Positions 17,706 to 26,354 of a DNA stretch of 64,000 bases are shown in pieces. The stretch is from Rubritalea squalenifaciens DSM 18772 (GTDB lineage Bacteria; Verrucomicrobiota; Verrucomicrobiia; Verrucomicrobiales; Akkermansiaceae), in contig NZ_FQYR01000005.1 in NCBI RefSeq assembly GCF_900141815.1, positions 248,001 to 312,000 on the forward strand, written 5' to 3'. The notes below the pieces were generated by a model, which worked only from the letters and a program-made list of their open reading frames with translations, had not been told where the DNA came from and did not search any database. Positions within the stretch are counted from its first letter, which is position 1. Each line of letters starts with the position of its first letter. A program made the translations under genes and the position numbers.

Positions 17706-18167
17706 TTAAACTAGCCTGACAGACATGGTTGTAACGGGTGTATCGTGGTAGCTCTCATCCGCAATGGCGCGCCACCCCAGCTTCCGATAGAAATTGGCTT
17801 GGTCAGGGGTGTAGAGGTAGAGGGTGCTTATGTCGTTGTGCCGGGCTCTCTCCATCACTGACTCCACCAGAATTCGGCCGATCCCCTGACGTCTTTCATT
17901 TGGGGAAACATAGACACTGGCGAGCCAAGGCCGGAGCTCGGTGTGAGTGTCCATATCTGATTCGATGATCGCTGCGGAACCGCAGAGCTTCCCATCCCTC
18001 AGGTAGATGAATGTAGAGGGAATGAAATCCGGCTTCAGGTAGTCTTGCATCTTGAAGATACGCTGTTCGAGTGTCTGTCCAGGGTTCAGGTGAGCCCACT
18101 CTTTCTGATGCCAGCTGGCTAGGGTATCCAAATGATGCGGGTAGTCTCTGAGGTCGTGAACAGGCAT
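17706..18167 (-). CDS. GNAT-family N-acetyltransferase
   Basis: 153 residues. The acetyl-CoA pyrophosphate-binding motif A appears as 'LASVYVSPNERRQGIGRILVESV' (R-x-x-G-I/G), followed by the motif B strand 'ISTLYLYTPDQANFYRKLGW'. Full domain length. The acceptor substrate cannot be told. Monocistronic. Confidence 0.88.
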   Translation of the reverse strand: MPVHDLRDYPHHLDTLASWHQKEWAHLNPGQTLEQRIFKMQDYLKPDFIPSTFIYLRDGKLCGSAAIIESDMDTHTELRPWLASVYVSPNERRQGIGRILVESVMERARHNDISTLYLYTPDQANFYRKLGWRAIADESYHDTPVTTMSVRLV

Positions 18168-18182
18168 GTTGTATGTGTGAAT

Positions 18183-18215
18183 AATAAAAACGGCTTACAG
18201 TTTCCTGTAAGCCGT
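18183..18215 (-). terminator. Intrinsic terminator of the MoxR/Bat operon
   Basis: Perfect 11-bp stem ACGGCTTACAG (18190-18200) / CTGTAAGCCGT (18205-18215), 4-nt loop. On the minus strand it is followed by TTTTTATTAT. It lies 34 bp after the stop of the 1239-residue gene. Confidence 0.85.
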
Positions 18216-18248
18216 ACGCTTGTAAATCTGAAAATACTGCCCCTAAGA

Positions 18249-21200
18249 CTAGATGGCCTTTTGCCAGTTCTGCGCAATGGACTTCAGCTGCTCCTGCTCA
18301 GGAGTGATGCACTCAGGACCGAAATAGGTGGTCTGAAGTTGCTTGATTTCCTGGTCCAGTTTGGCCTTTTGGTCTGCGTTAAGCTTCTGGCTTTCCCTGA
18401 TCTTATTCAGGTAGGAAAGCAGGGTAACAGGTGTTAGGTCGGATGGGAGAGCTATCACGTTGTGTTTGATTTGCTCTGGAGCGGGCTTGCGTGACTTGAC
18501 GAAGAAGAAGCCAAGTAGGGCCAAGATGGCAGCACCGGCGGAGTACAGCCAGATATTGACTGAGGCAGCTTCCGCTTTGTTTAGCTCTACGCTTTGTCCT
18601 ACCGCGAGCAGATCGACATCATCATAGCGCTGCCTGAGTAGACCATCTTCTTTCGCAAGAGGAAGGAGTGGTTCAGGGAAGCTGAAGCTGGCGGGGAGAG
18701 AGTCTCCAATAGGTTTGAGACTAATGACCCACTCGTGAGAAGAGATGGGGGCCAAGTCATCGGATTCCGCGTCGAGCTCTACGATTTGAAGTTCACGGTC
18801 TTCAATGTTAGAGACTTCAAAGCCCTCAAAGGATTGTTGAATCAGCTTATCCAGCGGCGGAATGATGCCGTGCCCCGTGGCTTTGACTTCCAGTAGTAGG
18901 TTGCCGTCCTTTTCGAGCTTACGCTCGTCAAGTACCATGGTGAGCTTGAGATCCCGGTGTGGGCGCTCGGTATCAGGTGCATTGGCGCTGATAGGGATGG
19001 CGGGAGAGGTGATCGGGAGTACGACGTAGCCTGAGGTGTCCAAGAAGTCGAGGTCGATTTTGAGCGGTGGGATGGTGTCCACTTGTGGACCCTTCGGCTT
19101 CAGAAGGATGTAGGCATAAGGCGTGACCGTCCAGCCTGGCTTGGAGTCAGAGCGTGACTGTACCTTGGAAGAATGGAAGGTGAGGGAGACGATCTCAAAG
19201 TTCTCAGCGAGCGCAGAGCGGACGGATTCTTCGAATTTGTCACGGTAGTCTTCAGGCGGTCTCCCATAGTTGTATCCACTACGCGTATTGCTCTGGTTGA
19301 CCAAGTAGCGCTGGAAACCGTTAGATTCCCTTTCGATCTCCTGAGTGTGCTTCAGGTTGATATACAAACCAAATGGCTTGTCTGCATCAATGTTGGTGCT
19401 GCCATCCACATAGGCGTCTAACTTCACCTCAGTCACCAGATCTTCGTAGTACTGGTAGAGCAAGTTGCCGTCTGAGAATTTCGGGTGGTCGCCGACAATG
19501 CTGATCGCAGCTTTGAGATAGCGGAACTTGAGATCAGGGGCGACACTGGCCAAGCTCTTGTTGAGAGCATCTGCGAACATAGCCATGTGGCGTTCGCCAG
19601 CAGCTTCATCTACAGCGGTGATGTAATCGAGAGCTTCCTTGATTTTTGCATACTCGCTAGGGATCGGCTGATGATGGTTTTTAAGCGCTTGTAAGATAGG
19701 GGATCCCAGAGCTCCAAAGAACCATTGCGTATATGGGGTGATGCTTTCATCGCTCGTTTTATCCAGAGGTAGCTTGGACGCGTACTTGGCTGCACCGGCG
19801 GCAAAGAGCTCCATGGCTTTTTGCTTGTTGATCGTGTGGCTTGAGTGGGAGCTGATACTGGAGAGGTAATTGGATTCCTCCTCCACCAGTGCGGCATGGT
19901 TTACCTGTAGCTTCCAATTGTCTGGGTACTTCTCCAGGCTAGATTCACAGAGCTGCTTGGCCATGGCGTAGCCTTTGATGATTTGCTGCTGCAGCTCTTT
20001 GTCCGTACGTTTGGTTTTGGCCTCAATCTGAAGTTTAGGGTCCGGCCATAGTCCAGCAAGATTGGTTCTCATCTGGCTGAGCAGGGAGTTAACGACCTCT
20101 GGATTCATAGTTTCCATGGGGCCAAACACGGCCTCCAGAGTCTCAAGTCTCCATACCTCCGCTGTTGAGTGAGCCGCCACAAATGCGGAGGCAAACTCAC
20201 GTTGGAATGTGTCACCCAGATTCAGTGAGGCTACTTTCTTGATGAGTTGAGCTAATTGCTTGAGGTTGCGCTCTTGCTTGGAGCGGGTGAGCGGGATGGC
20301 TTCAGCTTTTTGGTTCATCCCGTACATGTAGAAGTAGCTGGAGCGGTAGCGGTTGTTCTGGGTGTTGGGGTTGTGGTTTTCAGCCCATACGTTGATCATT
20401 TCTCGCACAAGCCCCTTCGCTTGATCGGGGCGGTACTGAGCAATTTTTTCCAGCAGAGGGAATGCCTTCTCTTCCTCTTTCACTTTGAGGTAGAGTTTGG
20501 AGGCATCCACTAGATAGTTCAGGCGAACTTCATCATCTACAAGGGAAAGCCACTTTTCAGATGGAGCAAAGGAGAGGAGATCGCCAGAGCGGATGGGGAG
20601 GACCTTGATGTGGTTCGTCTGAGAGCGCTGGCGAGACATGTAGAAAATATTTCCGTAGCTGTCTGCCTGCATCTCGGGTCTGAGACTGGTTGAGGTGTCG
20701 TAGCGATAAGAGTGTTCCGCTTCCTGGTTCCAATTGCGCAGGTAGAGAGTAAGTAGCTCTGACCATTCATTAGGAGAGACTTTGGTGTTCTCTAACAGCG
20801 TGTTGACGGCCGCAGATTGAATCTTCAATTGCTCGAGGCGGAAGTCCGCATCTCTATTCTCTCTGGTTTGGGATGAGAGAATGCCAACCGCGGATAGGAT
20901 TTCATACCCAACAGCGTCCGTGGTTGCGAAGGATTCCTTGAGCCATTTGCTGCTGGTGTCTTCCTGTAGATCAGGAAGCAGGGAGAGCGCACGGTAGAGT
21001 GCGCTGACTCTCTTGTCATAGGGAGCCTCTTTCTCAGAGAGTAGCAGGGTGGAAGTGCTCCAAGCCAAAGCGAGATGCTCTTTGCCTTTACGTGCTTGGT
21101 GCGCGGCTGTGTGGTATTGGGAAATAAGGTCGGTAGCTTTGAAGTTGTTGGACTTCTTAGCTTCATCGGGTGTTGGGAGGTAGCCAGCTACGTGATCTAG

Positions 21201-21968
21201 CAACCCCGCGGAGATTAAAAGCTCAGCGGTATTGAGAGCTGTTTCGGGAGTGGTTTTCCCAAGGGCCTTATTGCCTTTGTCTAGTTGTTCATAGAAGTCA
21301 GGAAGGAGCTCTGTGTCTCCACTGATGAGTCTAGCGAGTAACTTGATCGTGCCGGAGTCCAAGGCCTTGGGCGAGGCAGCAGCTAGAGGAAGGACTTCAT
21401 TTGCCGGGAAATACTGTGCTTGAGTATGGGGGCGAGCTCCGGTAGCCGATATCTCCGGGCTGGGTGTGACTTTGGCTGGTTGAGTCAGCTGTTGCAGGAC
21501 ATGGCTGTAGATTTGGCTGGCCTCGTTTTCAGGAAGGCTCGCTAGTGTCTTGGAAAAGCGCTCCCAGTTGCTCAGGGTGACATCCACGCGGATTTGTTTG
21601 AGGATTGCTTGGAAGCGTTCGGTTTGCTGGCGGGAAGGTAGCTTCTTGATTTCTTCCTCACTGAGCTCAGGGACAACTGTTGGCTTATGTTTTTCCGCGA
21701 GTCTGGTCTCGATGATACCCGAAGTCGAACGGTCAATCTGCAGCTGCCTGAGCAGCTTCATCTTGCCCTGTTGGGAAGCGTTGGATGGTGGTCTGCCAGC
21801 AGCTGCTTGTTGCTGCTGCATCATCATCTTGACTTCTTCAGGTGACAGAGCGCGAGTCTGGCCGTTACCAGGGCTTTGAATGATCTGGATCTGGGCAGGA
21901 CTATTCTGGGCCCAAGCTGGAAGAGCGCAGAGAGAGAGGCAGGTGAGGAAAAAGGTGTTTTTCTTCAT
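18249..21968 (-). CDS. Very large secreted, C-terminally membrane-anchored helical-repeat protein of the Bat operon
   Basis: 1239 residues. Signal peptide (cleavage near 'LPAWA-QNS'), then a Q-rich spacer with 'MMMQQQQAAA'. About residues 110-800 are alpha-helical and TPR-like, and about 800-1130 are beta-rich. One membrane helix ('WLYSAGAAILALLGFFFV') lies near residue 1145, with a cytoplasmic tail of about 85 residues ending in a predicted coiled coil. Bat operons usually end with BatD/BatE, which are also large, periplasmic and membrane-anchored; this may be their functional counterpart, but I see no clear BatD similarity. Last gene of the operon, 48 bp after the extended batC-like gene. 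Confidence 0.75.
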   Translation of the reverse strand: MKKNTFFLTCLSLCALPAWAQNSPAQIQIIQSPGNGQTRALSPEEVKMMMQQQQAAAGRPPSNASQQGKMKLLRQLQIDRSTSGIIETRLAEKHKPTVVPELSEEEIKKLPSRQQTERFQAILKQIRVDVTLSNWERFSKTLASLPENEASQIYSHVLQQLTQPAKVTPSPEISATGARPHTQAQYFPANEVLPLAAASPKALDSGTIKLLARLISGDTELLPDFYEQLDKGNKALGKTTPETALNTAELLISAGLLDHVAGYLPTPDEAKKSNNFKATDLISQYHTAAHQARKGKEHLALAWSTSTLLLSEKEAPYDKRVSALYRALSLLPDLQEDTSSKWLKESFATTDAVGYEILSAVGILSSQTRENRDADFRLEQLKIQSAAVNTLLENTKVSPNEWSELLTLYLRNWNQEAEHSYRYDTSTSLRPEMQADSYGNIFYMSRQRSQTNHIKVLPIRSGDLLSFAPSEKWLSLVDDEVRLNYLVDASKLYLKVKEEEKAFPLLEKIAQYRPDQAKGLVREMINVWAENHNPNTQNNRYRSSYFYMYGMNQKAEAIPLTRSKQERNLKQLAQLIKKVASLNLGDTFQREFASAFVAAHSTAEVWRLETLEAVFGPMETMNPEVVNSLLSQMRTNLAGLWPDPKLQIEAKTKRTDKELQQQIIKGYAMAKQLCESSLEKYPDNWKLQVNHAALVEEESNYLSSISSHSSHTINKQKAMELFAAGAAKYASKLPLDKTSDESITPYTQWFFGALGSPILQALKNHHQPIPSEYAKIKEALDYITAVDEAAGERHMAMFADALNKSLASVAPDLKFRYLKAAISIVGDHPKFSDGNLLYQYYEDLVTEVKLDAYVDGSTNIDADKPFGLYINLKHTQEIERESNGFQRYLVNQSNTRSGYNYGRPPEDYRDKFEESVRSALAENFEIVSLTFHSSKVQSRSDSKPGWTVTPYAYILLKPKGPQVDTIPPLKIDLDFLDTSGYVVLPITSPAIPISANAPDTERPHRDLKLTMVLDERKLEKDGNLLLEVKATGHGIIPPLDKLIQQSFEGFEVSNIEDRELQIVELDAESDDLAPISSHEWVISLKPIGDSLPASFSFPEPLLPLAKEDGLLRQRYDDVDLLAVGQSVELNKAEAASVNIWLYSAGAAILALLGFFFVKSRKPAPEQIKHNVIALPSDLTPVTLLSYLNKIRESQKLNADQKAKLDQEIKQLQTTYFGPECITPEQEQLKSIAQNWQKAI

Positions 21969-22016
21969 GAGAGAATAACTGGAATTGGAAAGTGTAGGTG
22001 TACTTGAAAGTGAGAT

Positions 22017-22715
22017 TTAGGAACCTGAGCCATCTGCCGGTGGAGCTTGTCCCGCTCCTCGTGAGTCTGTTGGCTTATTGCTAGGCTTGCCTGGTTTGTT
22101 GCTCGGACGACCGTTCGAGCTGCCGCAGCCCTCTCATTGTGAAGGGAGTGGGAGACCGTACAGTTCGCGTGGGGTAGCACGGGCAAGACGGATGCTGGCT
22201 TCCAGATCAAGTAGGTGCTTGTCTGCGGTAGAGGAGTTTTGAGCGAGTAGCTTGTACTCCTGACGGGCGGCTTCGATCTCTGGCTCCCAGTCGCTATCAG
22301 GGCGACCTTCTAGCTTCATGAGGTAAGTCATGTAATAGCGCGCATTGGCTAGGGAGGAGAGGGCATCTTCCTTGAGCTGCTCAGAGGCAGTAGGGTTGTC
22401 ATTGATTTCCTGGACGAGTGCTGCGAGGTCTGCCCTCGCTTCCGGAAGCTTGGCATCCATCATTTTCGCTTTAGCGATCTGTAGCTTGATTTGCTGAGCG
22501 GCCTCGGTTTCATCCTTGGGGAGCTTGGCTAAGGCATCGTTGAGCAGTTCAATCGCTTCGGACCAGTTTTCTTCTTCAAGTTGCTGATCGGATTGCTCTA
22601 GCAGGTCATCGACTTTATCCAGTGCCAGAAGCTTCTGGCCCGGCCCATAATGGTAGGCCACTCCCAGCAGTGGGAGGATCAGCCAGAGGGTGGCTATGGT
22701 GATTCTTTTCTTCAT
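22017..22715 (-). CDS. BatC-like TPR protein with predicted selenocysteine-containing C-terminal extension
   Basis: The frame opens at ATG 22715 with an N-terminal membrane anchor ('IATLWLILPLLGVAYHY', residues 7-23) and TPR-like helices (about 30-190). A TGA at 22136-22134 would end it at 193 residues. The same frame stays open for 38 more codons to TAA at 22019-22017, reading 'U-EGCGSSNGRPSNK' and then a Pro/Lys/Ser/Gly-rich tail. Residue 194 would be Sec in a U-x-x-C redox motif. A hairpin with a GGUC loop starts 13 nt after the TGA. Read-through also closes an otherwise odd 165-bp gap to 48 bp in a tightly packed operon. The 193-residue product is certain; the extension is inference. Confidence 0.6.
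22101..22120 (-). promoter_or_regulatory. Predicted bacterial SECIS hairpin after the TGA of the batC-like gene
   Basis: Read on the minus strand: GCUCG, A/C mismatch, A-U and C-G pairs, loop GGUC, then the 3' arm ending CGAGC. The loop starts 22 nt after the UGA. Position and the GGUC tetraloop match the E. coli fdhF SECIS, where the loop G and U contact SelB. Not tested by covariance. Confidence 0.55.
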
Positions 22716-22733
22716 GGTTCTTTTTGGTTATAG

Positions 22734-23732
22734 TTAGGCTCCCTCCTGAGCTTGAGGGCCGGGTGAAAAACGAGCGGTAAAATAATGCATGATCATCGGT
22801 AGGAAGGCGAGAAGGAAGGTCGATACCCCAAGGGTGATCAGGGCATACTCGCGAATGGTAAGCTGCAACTTGTCTTCCTCGATTTTCAAGGTCCCCAAAC
22901 CTTTGAGTACGTCGGTAGGAACATGCGTGCTGTTGCCGTCGTGATAGGCGCCGCCAAGACGAGTGGCGATCTGTGAGAGTGTGCTGACGTCCTGTCTGGA
23001 CTGTGTGCCGTCAATGAAAGTGCCTTGTTTAGGATCGCCAACACCCAGTACGAGGGTGGAGCCAACGGAGGCCGGAAGTTTAGGCATGCCGCTCGCTGGT
23101 ACCGTATCGCCGTCTGAAGCGATGACGAGTGTCGCCGAGCCCGCTGGCCAGTCTTTGGCTATCTCAGCGACTTCTTGAATGCCGTCGAAGAGTCGGGTTT
23201 TGCCGGGAGGGAAGACGCTGGATAGAGGCAGGCCATCGAGGAAGTTCAGTATGACTTCGACATCGCGGCTTTCTTTGACGACGGGTTTGGCGCCGTTGTA
23301 CACAGCCACCATGCTGAAGTGAAGTTTGTCGTCTGTGGTACGTTGCAGAATCGATTGCAGGAGGGCTGAGGCGCGCTCAGTACGAGAAGTCTTAGAGCTG
23401 CTTTGACCTGCATCCTGGAGGCGCATGGAGGGGGAGACGTCCAAGAGAAGGACGAGATGTCTTCTCTCCACAGCAGGAACTTCTTCCACGACCTGATTGC
23501 GGTGAACCTTTGGTTTGCCAAGGAAAAGGGTGGCTGCAGCCCAGGCCATGGCTGCTAGAGCGAGAACTCTGAGGATGGGGACAATGTAGACGATGGCTGG
23601 AATGGAGGCGTCTGTGCCGAAGGCGAGGTGGCGTACCCGCATGACGCGGCGTGAGTGCACGAGTTCGGCGCCAGCGGTGAGGATGGCGGCTGCGATAGCA
23701 ATCAGTATGGCTGGTGAAAATGGCATTACCAA
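22734..23732 (-). CDS. BatB-like von Willebrand factor A membrane protein
   Basis: 332 residues. Two N-terminal membrane segments, then a VWA domain with the metal-ion-dependent adhesion site 'LLLDVSPSMRLQDAG' (D-x-S-x-S; here D-V-S-P-S) and the second Asp in 'VIASDGDTVPA', and a C-terminal membrane helix near residue 300. BatA/BatB proteins are found with MoxR ATPases and are thought to assemble complexes at the envelope. The start overlaps the batA-like gene by 7 bp. Confidence 0.88.
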   Translation of the reverse strand: MVMPFSPAILIAIAAAILTAGAELVHSRRVMRVRHLAFGTDASIPAIVYIVPILRVLALAAMAWAAATLFLGKPKVHRNQVVEEVPAVERRHLVLLLDVSPSMRLQDAGQSSSKTSRTERASALLQSILQRTTDDKLHFSMVAVYNGAKPVVKESRDVEVILNFLDGLPLSSVFPPGKTRLFDGIQEVAEIAKDWPAGSATLVIASDGDTVPASGMPKLPASVGSTLVLGVGDPKQGTFIDGTQSRQDVSTLSQIATRLGGAYHDGNSTHVPTDVLKGLGTLKIEEDKLQLTIREYALITLGVSTFLLAFLPMIMHYFTARFSPGPQAQEGA

Positions 23733-24643
23733 GGAGTGTAGCGGAGTCCGAAAAGGGTGAGAATATAGGTGCCGGCTACGGCAAACAGAGCGATCACGTA
23801 AGGCGTGTAGTGATCCACGGGATCAGGAGTCAGCCGCTTGAAAGGAGCTTTCTGCATCTGATCAATATGAGCAAAAACTTCTGTGAGGGCCTGAGGGTCG
23901 CCTGCGGTGAAGGTGCTACCTCCTGTAGCTTGAGCAATCATGGTCACCTCTGCCGGAGCTTCCCCTTGACCGATATGGATACCGTAGAGAGTGATGTTGT
24001 TGTCTTGCAGACTTTTGGCGATTTTCTGGTCGTTTCCGTTGCTAAGGTCGTAGCTATAACCATCAGAGATGAGGATGATCACTCGGTCTCCACCGTCAGA
24101 CTGTAGCAGGAAACGCTCAGACTGCTTGAGCGCGCTGCCAATCGCAGTGCCTCCGCGGAACCAGTTAGGAAGATTACTCGGGTGGAGGAAAGGAGGGGCA
24201 CAAGAGAATGAGGACGGGTCCGTGGTGAGTGGAACCCAGCGCAAGTTGTCATCACCGAAGACAATCAGTGAGAAGGCATCCCCTTTGCGGTGGGTGAGAA
24301 ATTCATTCAAGGAATCCATCGCTACTCCGTAGGCGTCTTTATTGCCAAACTTGGCAGTCATAGAGCCTGAGACGTCGAGGCAGAACTGGATGTTAGTCAG
24401 TTCCCGCTCAGACTTGGGGCGCTCAAAGCGGCGTGGACCGGCAAGGATGACCACCACCAGGGCGAGGATGACTGCTGGCAGACTGTTGGCGAGATTCAGA
24501 AGCCGTGATGTCCAGCGAGCACTTGGAGTATCCTTGTGGTCGAATGGTAAGGCCAGGGCGCGTGTGTGCTTTCTCCACGTGTAGATGACGAGAAGCACAG
24601 GAATGATGAGGGCGATGAGAACCGTTGGGTGTGCGAAAGACAT
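23726..24643 (-). CDS. BatA-like von Willebrand factor A membrane protein
   Basis: 305 residues. Membrane segments at about 8-22 and 55-72, VWA domain with MIDAS 'FCLDVSGSMTAKF' (DxSxS), the Thr/Asp sites 'RGGTAIGSAL' and 'ILISDGYS', and a final membrane helix around 283-300. It is followed by the overlapping batB-like gene, so the two VWA proteins are probably made in equal amounts and face the periplasm together. Confidence 0.9.
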   Translation of the reverse strand: MSFAHPTVLIALIIPVLLVIYTWRKHTRALALPFDHKDTPSARWTSRLLNLANSLPAVILALVVVILAGPRRFERPKSERELTNIQFCLDVSGSMTAKFGNKDAYGVAMDSLNEFLTHRKGDAFSLIVFGDDNLRWVPLTTDPSSFSCAPPFLHPSNLPNWFRGGTAIGSALKQSERFLLQSDGGDRVIILISDGYSYDLSNGNDQKIAKSLQDNNITLYGIHIGQGEAPAEVTMIAQATGGSTFTAGDPQALTEVFAHIDQMQKAPFKRLTPDPVDHYTPYVIALFAVAGTYILTLFGLRYTPW

Positions 24644-24650
24644 TAGGTGA

Positions 24651-25463
24651 TTACTGATTCTCCTTCTTGAAAGTGGTGAGTAGAGGCTCGATCTCCTTCT
24701 GGGTCACGGAGGCTGATGGGGCATGCAGCCAGTGTTCGATCTTGAGGACGAGTGGTGAGGCCTCTGTATGGGTGCGAAGCTGAGTGATTGCATCAGCCGT
24801 TGGCATGAACTCGAGCCCTGGCACTTGTTTCTTCCAGTGACCAATGATGAGGCGCTCCAGTTCAGCTTGCTGATTATGGCTTAGGTCACCATGAGCAGTG
24901 GCGAGAACGAGTTCTTGGATTTTCTCATAGGTGCTCAGTTTGATTTCTTCAGCTCCAGATGCGTCTTTGTTCTTCTTACGGTAGAAAAGAATCAGCAGAA
25001 AAATGAGAATCCAGACTGAAGCCAGAGTCCAAAGCATCACCCGGTAGTTGCTAAGGTTGGAGGGCGTGGAGTAGCTTAGCTTCTGTGGCTTGGGGAGAGT
25101 GTCTGCCGGGTGTTGAACGGTGACCTCAAGTGCCGTGTCCAGCTCGCTGACAGGCTCTTTGCTGTCGGCATAATGTAGGTACTTGCTTAGCTGGTGCGTG
25201 CCAGGATCTAGTCCGTACACCTCCATGTCATAGCGGAAGCCTTCAGAGGCAGGTTTGATCTCTAGGATGCGGATCACCAATGAAGAAGAAAGGTTCTTGC
25301 GTGGAATCGGCTCTACCTGACTGCCTGGAATGTAGACGTCCGTTACTTTGACTGGCATCCCTAGAGGGCTGCTTTTATCCTCAGCGTGGATATGCTGCAT
25401 GGGCAGCAAAGCTAGGAGCGCTGGTAGCAGGAGGAATAGGTAGATGTGCTTGAATAGTCTCAT
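24651..25463 (-). CDS. Membrane protein of the MoxR/Bat operon, function unknown (DUF4381-like position)
   Basis: 270 residues. A signal peptide (to about residue 27), a beta-rich periplasmic part of about 130 residues, a single membrane helix 'VMLWTLASVWILIFLLILFY' (about 145-165) and a helical cytoplasmic C-terminus of about 100 residues. In Bat operons this slot, between DUF58 and BatA, is commonly held by such a one-helix protein. Nine bp after the DUF58 gene. Confidence 0.75.
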   Translation of the reverse strand: MRLFKHIYLFLLLPALLALLPMQHIHAEDKSSPLGMPVKVTDVYIPGSQVEPIPRKNLSSSLVIRILEIKPASEGFRYDMEVYGLDPGTHQLSKYLHYADSKEPVSELDTALEVTVQHPADTLPKPQKLSYSTPSNLSNYRVMLWTLASVWILIFLLILFYRKKNKDASGAEEIKLSTYEKIQELVLATAHGDLSHNQQAELERLIIGHWKKQVPGLEFMPTADAITQLRTHTEASPLVLKIEHWLHAPSASVTQKEIEPLLTTFKKENQ

Positions 25464-25472
25464 CGGGTTTAT

Positions 25473-26321
25473 CTAGTGACCTAACAGATGGCGTGACTGG
25501 AGGAAGAGCCTCAGGCGGGCGAGAATGGGTTTATTCGTGTAAATCGGTAAGTGATCCACGGCAGCTTTCTTGAGAGCGGTGGATATTTCCTCCAAGTCTG
25601 AGAACTCTTTTTTGGCTGAGATGGTAAAGCTGTGCCCGGATTCCACTTCCTTACCGCGGATGAATCCAGCGCCGCTCAGGTTGTCTTCGGCCGGATCGCG
25701 CAAAATAAGACCGATCACATCGTGTTTCTGATTGAGCCGCTTGATGGCTCGCATTGCTTCAGAGTCGTGAAAATCCGAGATGACGAAAATCAAGGTGTTG
25801 TCTCCCAGCGTGGGGCTGAGTGAGAGAAGTTTTTGACCGAGATGGGTGCTCTCGTGGAAATCATAGTGCCTAAGCTCGTGCAGCCAGCGCATCACGGTAT
25901 CTCTGGAGAGTGATGGCTTGATATTCAAGTCTCGGGATCCGGCTCCCATCACGCCGACAGGAGAAACCTGATCCAAGCAGGTGAGCGCCAATCCTCCTGC
26001 TAGCTGGACTGCCAGCTGGTACTTGGAAATCGGGGTCGAGGACAGTGTCATGGAGGACGAGGTGTCCACGATGAACCAGACTGGTAGGCACTTTGGGGTC
26101 TCGTATTCTTTGACGTGAACCACTCCAGTGCGTGCACTGATTCGCCAGTCGATGGTTTTGACCGGGTCTCCCTGAATATAAGGACGTGACTGCACGTACT
26201 CAATGCCCTGACCTAACATTTGTGAGCGATCCGTCCCATAGGAAAGCGAGTCCGCCAGTCGCTTGACGGCGATGAAGAACTGGCGGGAGTCCAGAGGGTC
26301 TGAATGTTCTAACAGAGGCAT
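25473..26321 (-). CDS. DUF58 domain protein
   Basis: 282 residues. The DUF58 signature region reads 'GTDRSQMLGQGIEYVQSRPYIQGDPVKTIDWRISARTG' in outline, with 'R.Y..GD....IDW..sART', followed by a VWA-like part: 'FIVDTSSSM' and 'FVISDFHDSEAM'. DUF58 proteins accompany MoxR ATPases and are presumed to be their client or partner. It lies 33 bp after the moxR-like gene. Confidence 0.9.
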   Translation of the reverse strand: MPLLEHSDPLDSRQFFIAVKRLADSLSYGTDRSQMLGQGIEYVQSRPYIQGDPVKTIDWRISARTGVVHVKEYETPKCLPVWFIVDTSSSMTLSSTPISKYQLAVQLAGGLALTCLDQVSPVGVMGAGSRDLNIKPSLSRDTVMRWLHELRHYDFHESTHLGQKLLSLSPTLGDNTLIFVISDFHDSEAMRAIKRLNQKHDVIGLILRDPAEDNLSGAGFIRGKEVESGHSFTISAKKEFSDLEEISTALKKAAVDHLPIYTNKPILARLRLFLQSRHLLGH

Positions 26322-26354
26322 TGGCTGTGAAGCTAGTTGGCTTAAATAAGAGGA

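Noticed and set aside
21965-22210. 81-codon minus-strand frame spanning the end of the batC-like gene
   Set aside because: It is in another frame than batC, overlaps it and the next gene's start, and has no protein-like composition; the batC frame itself is open past the TGA.
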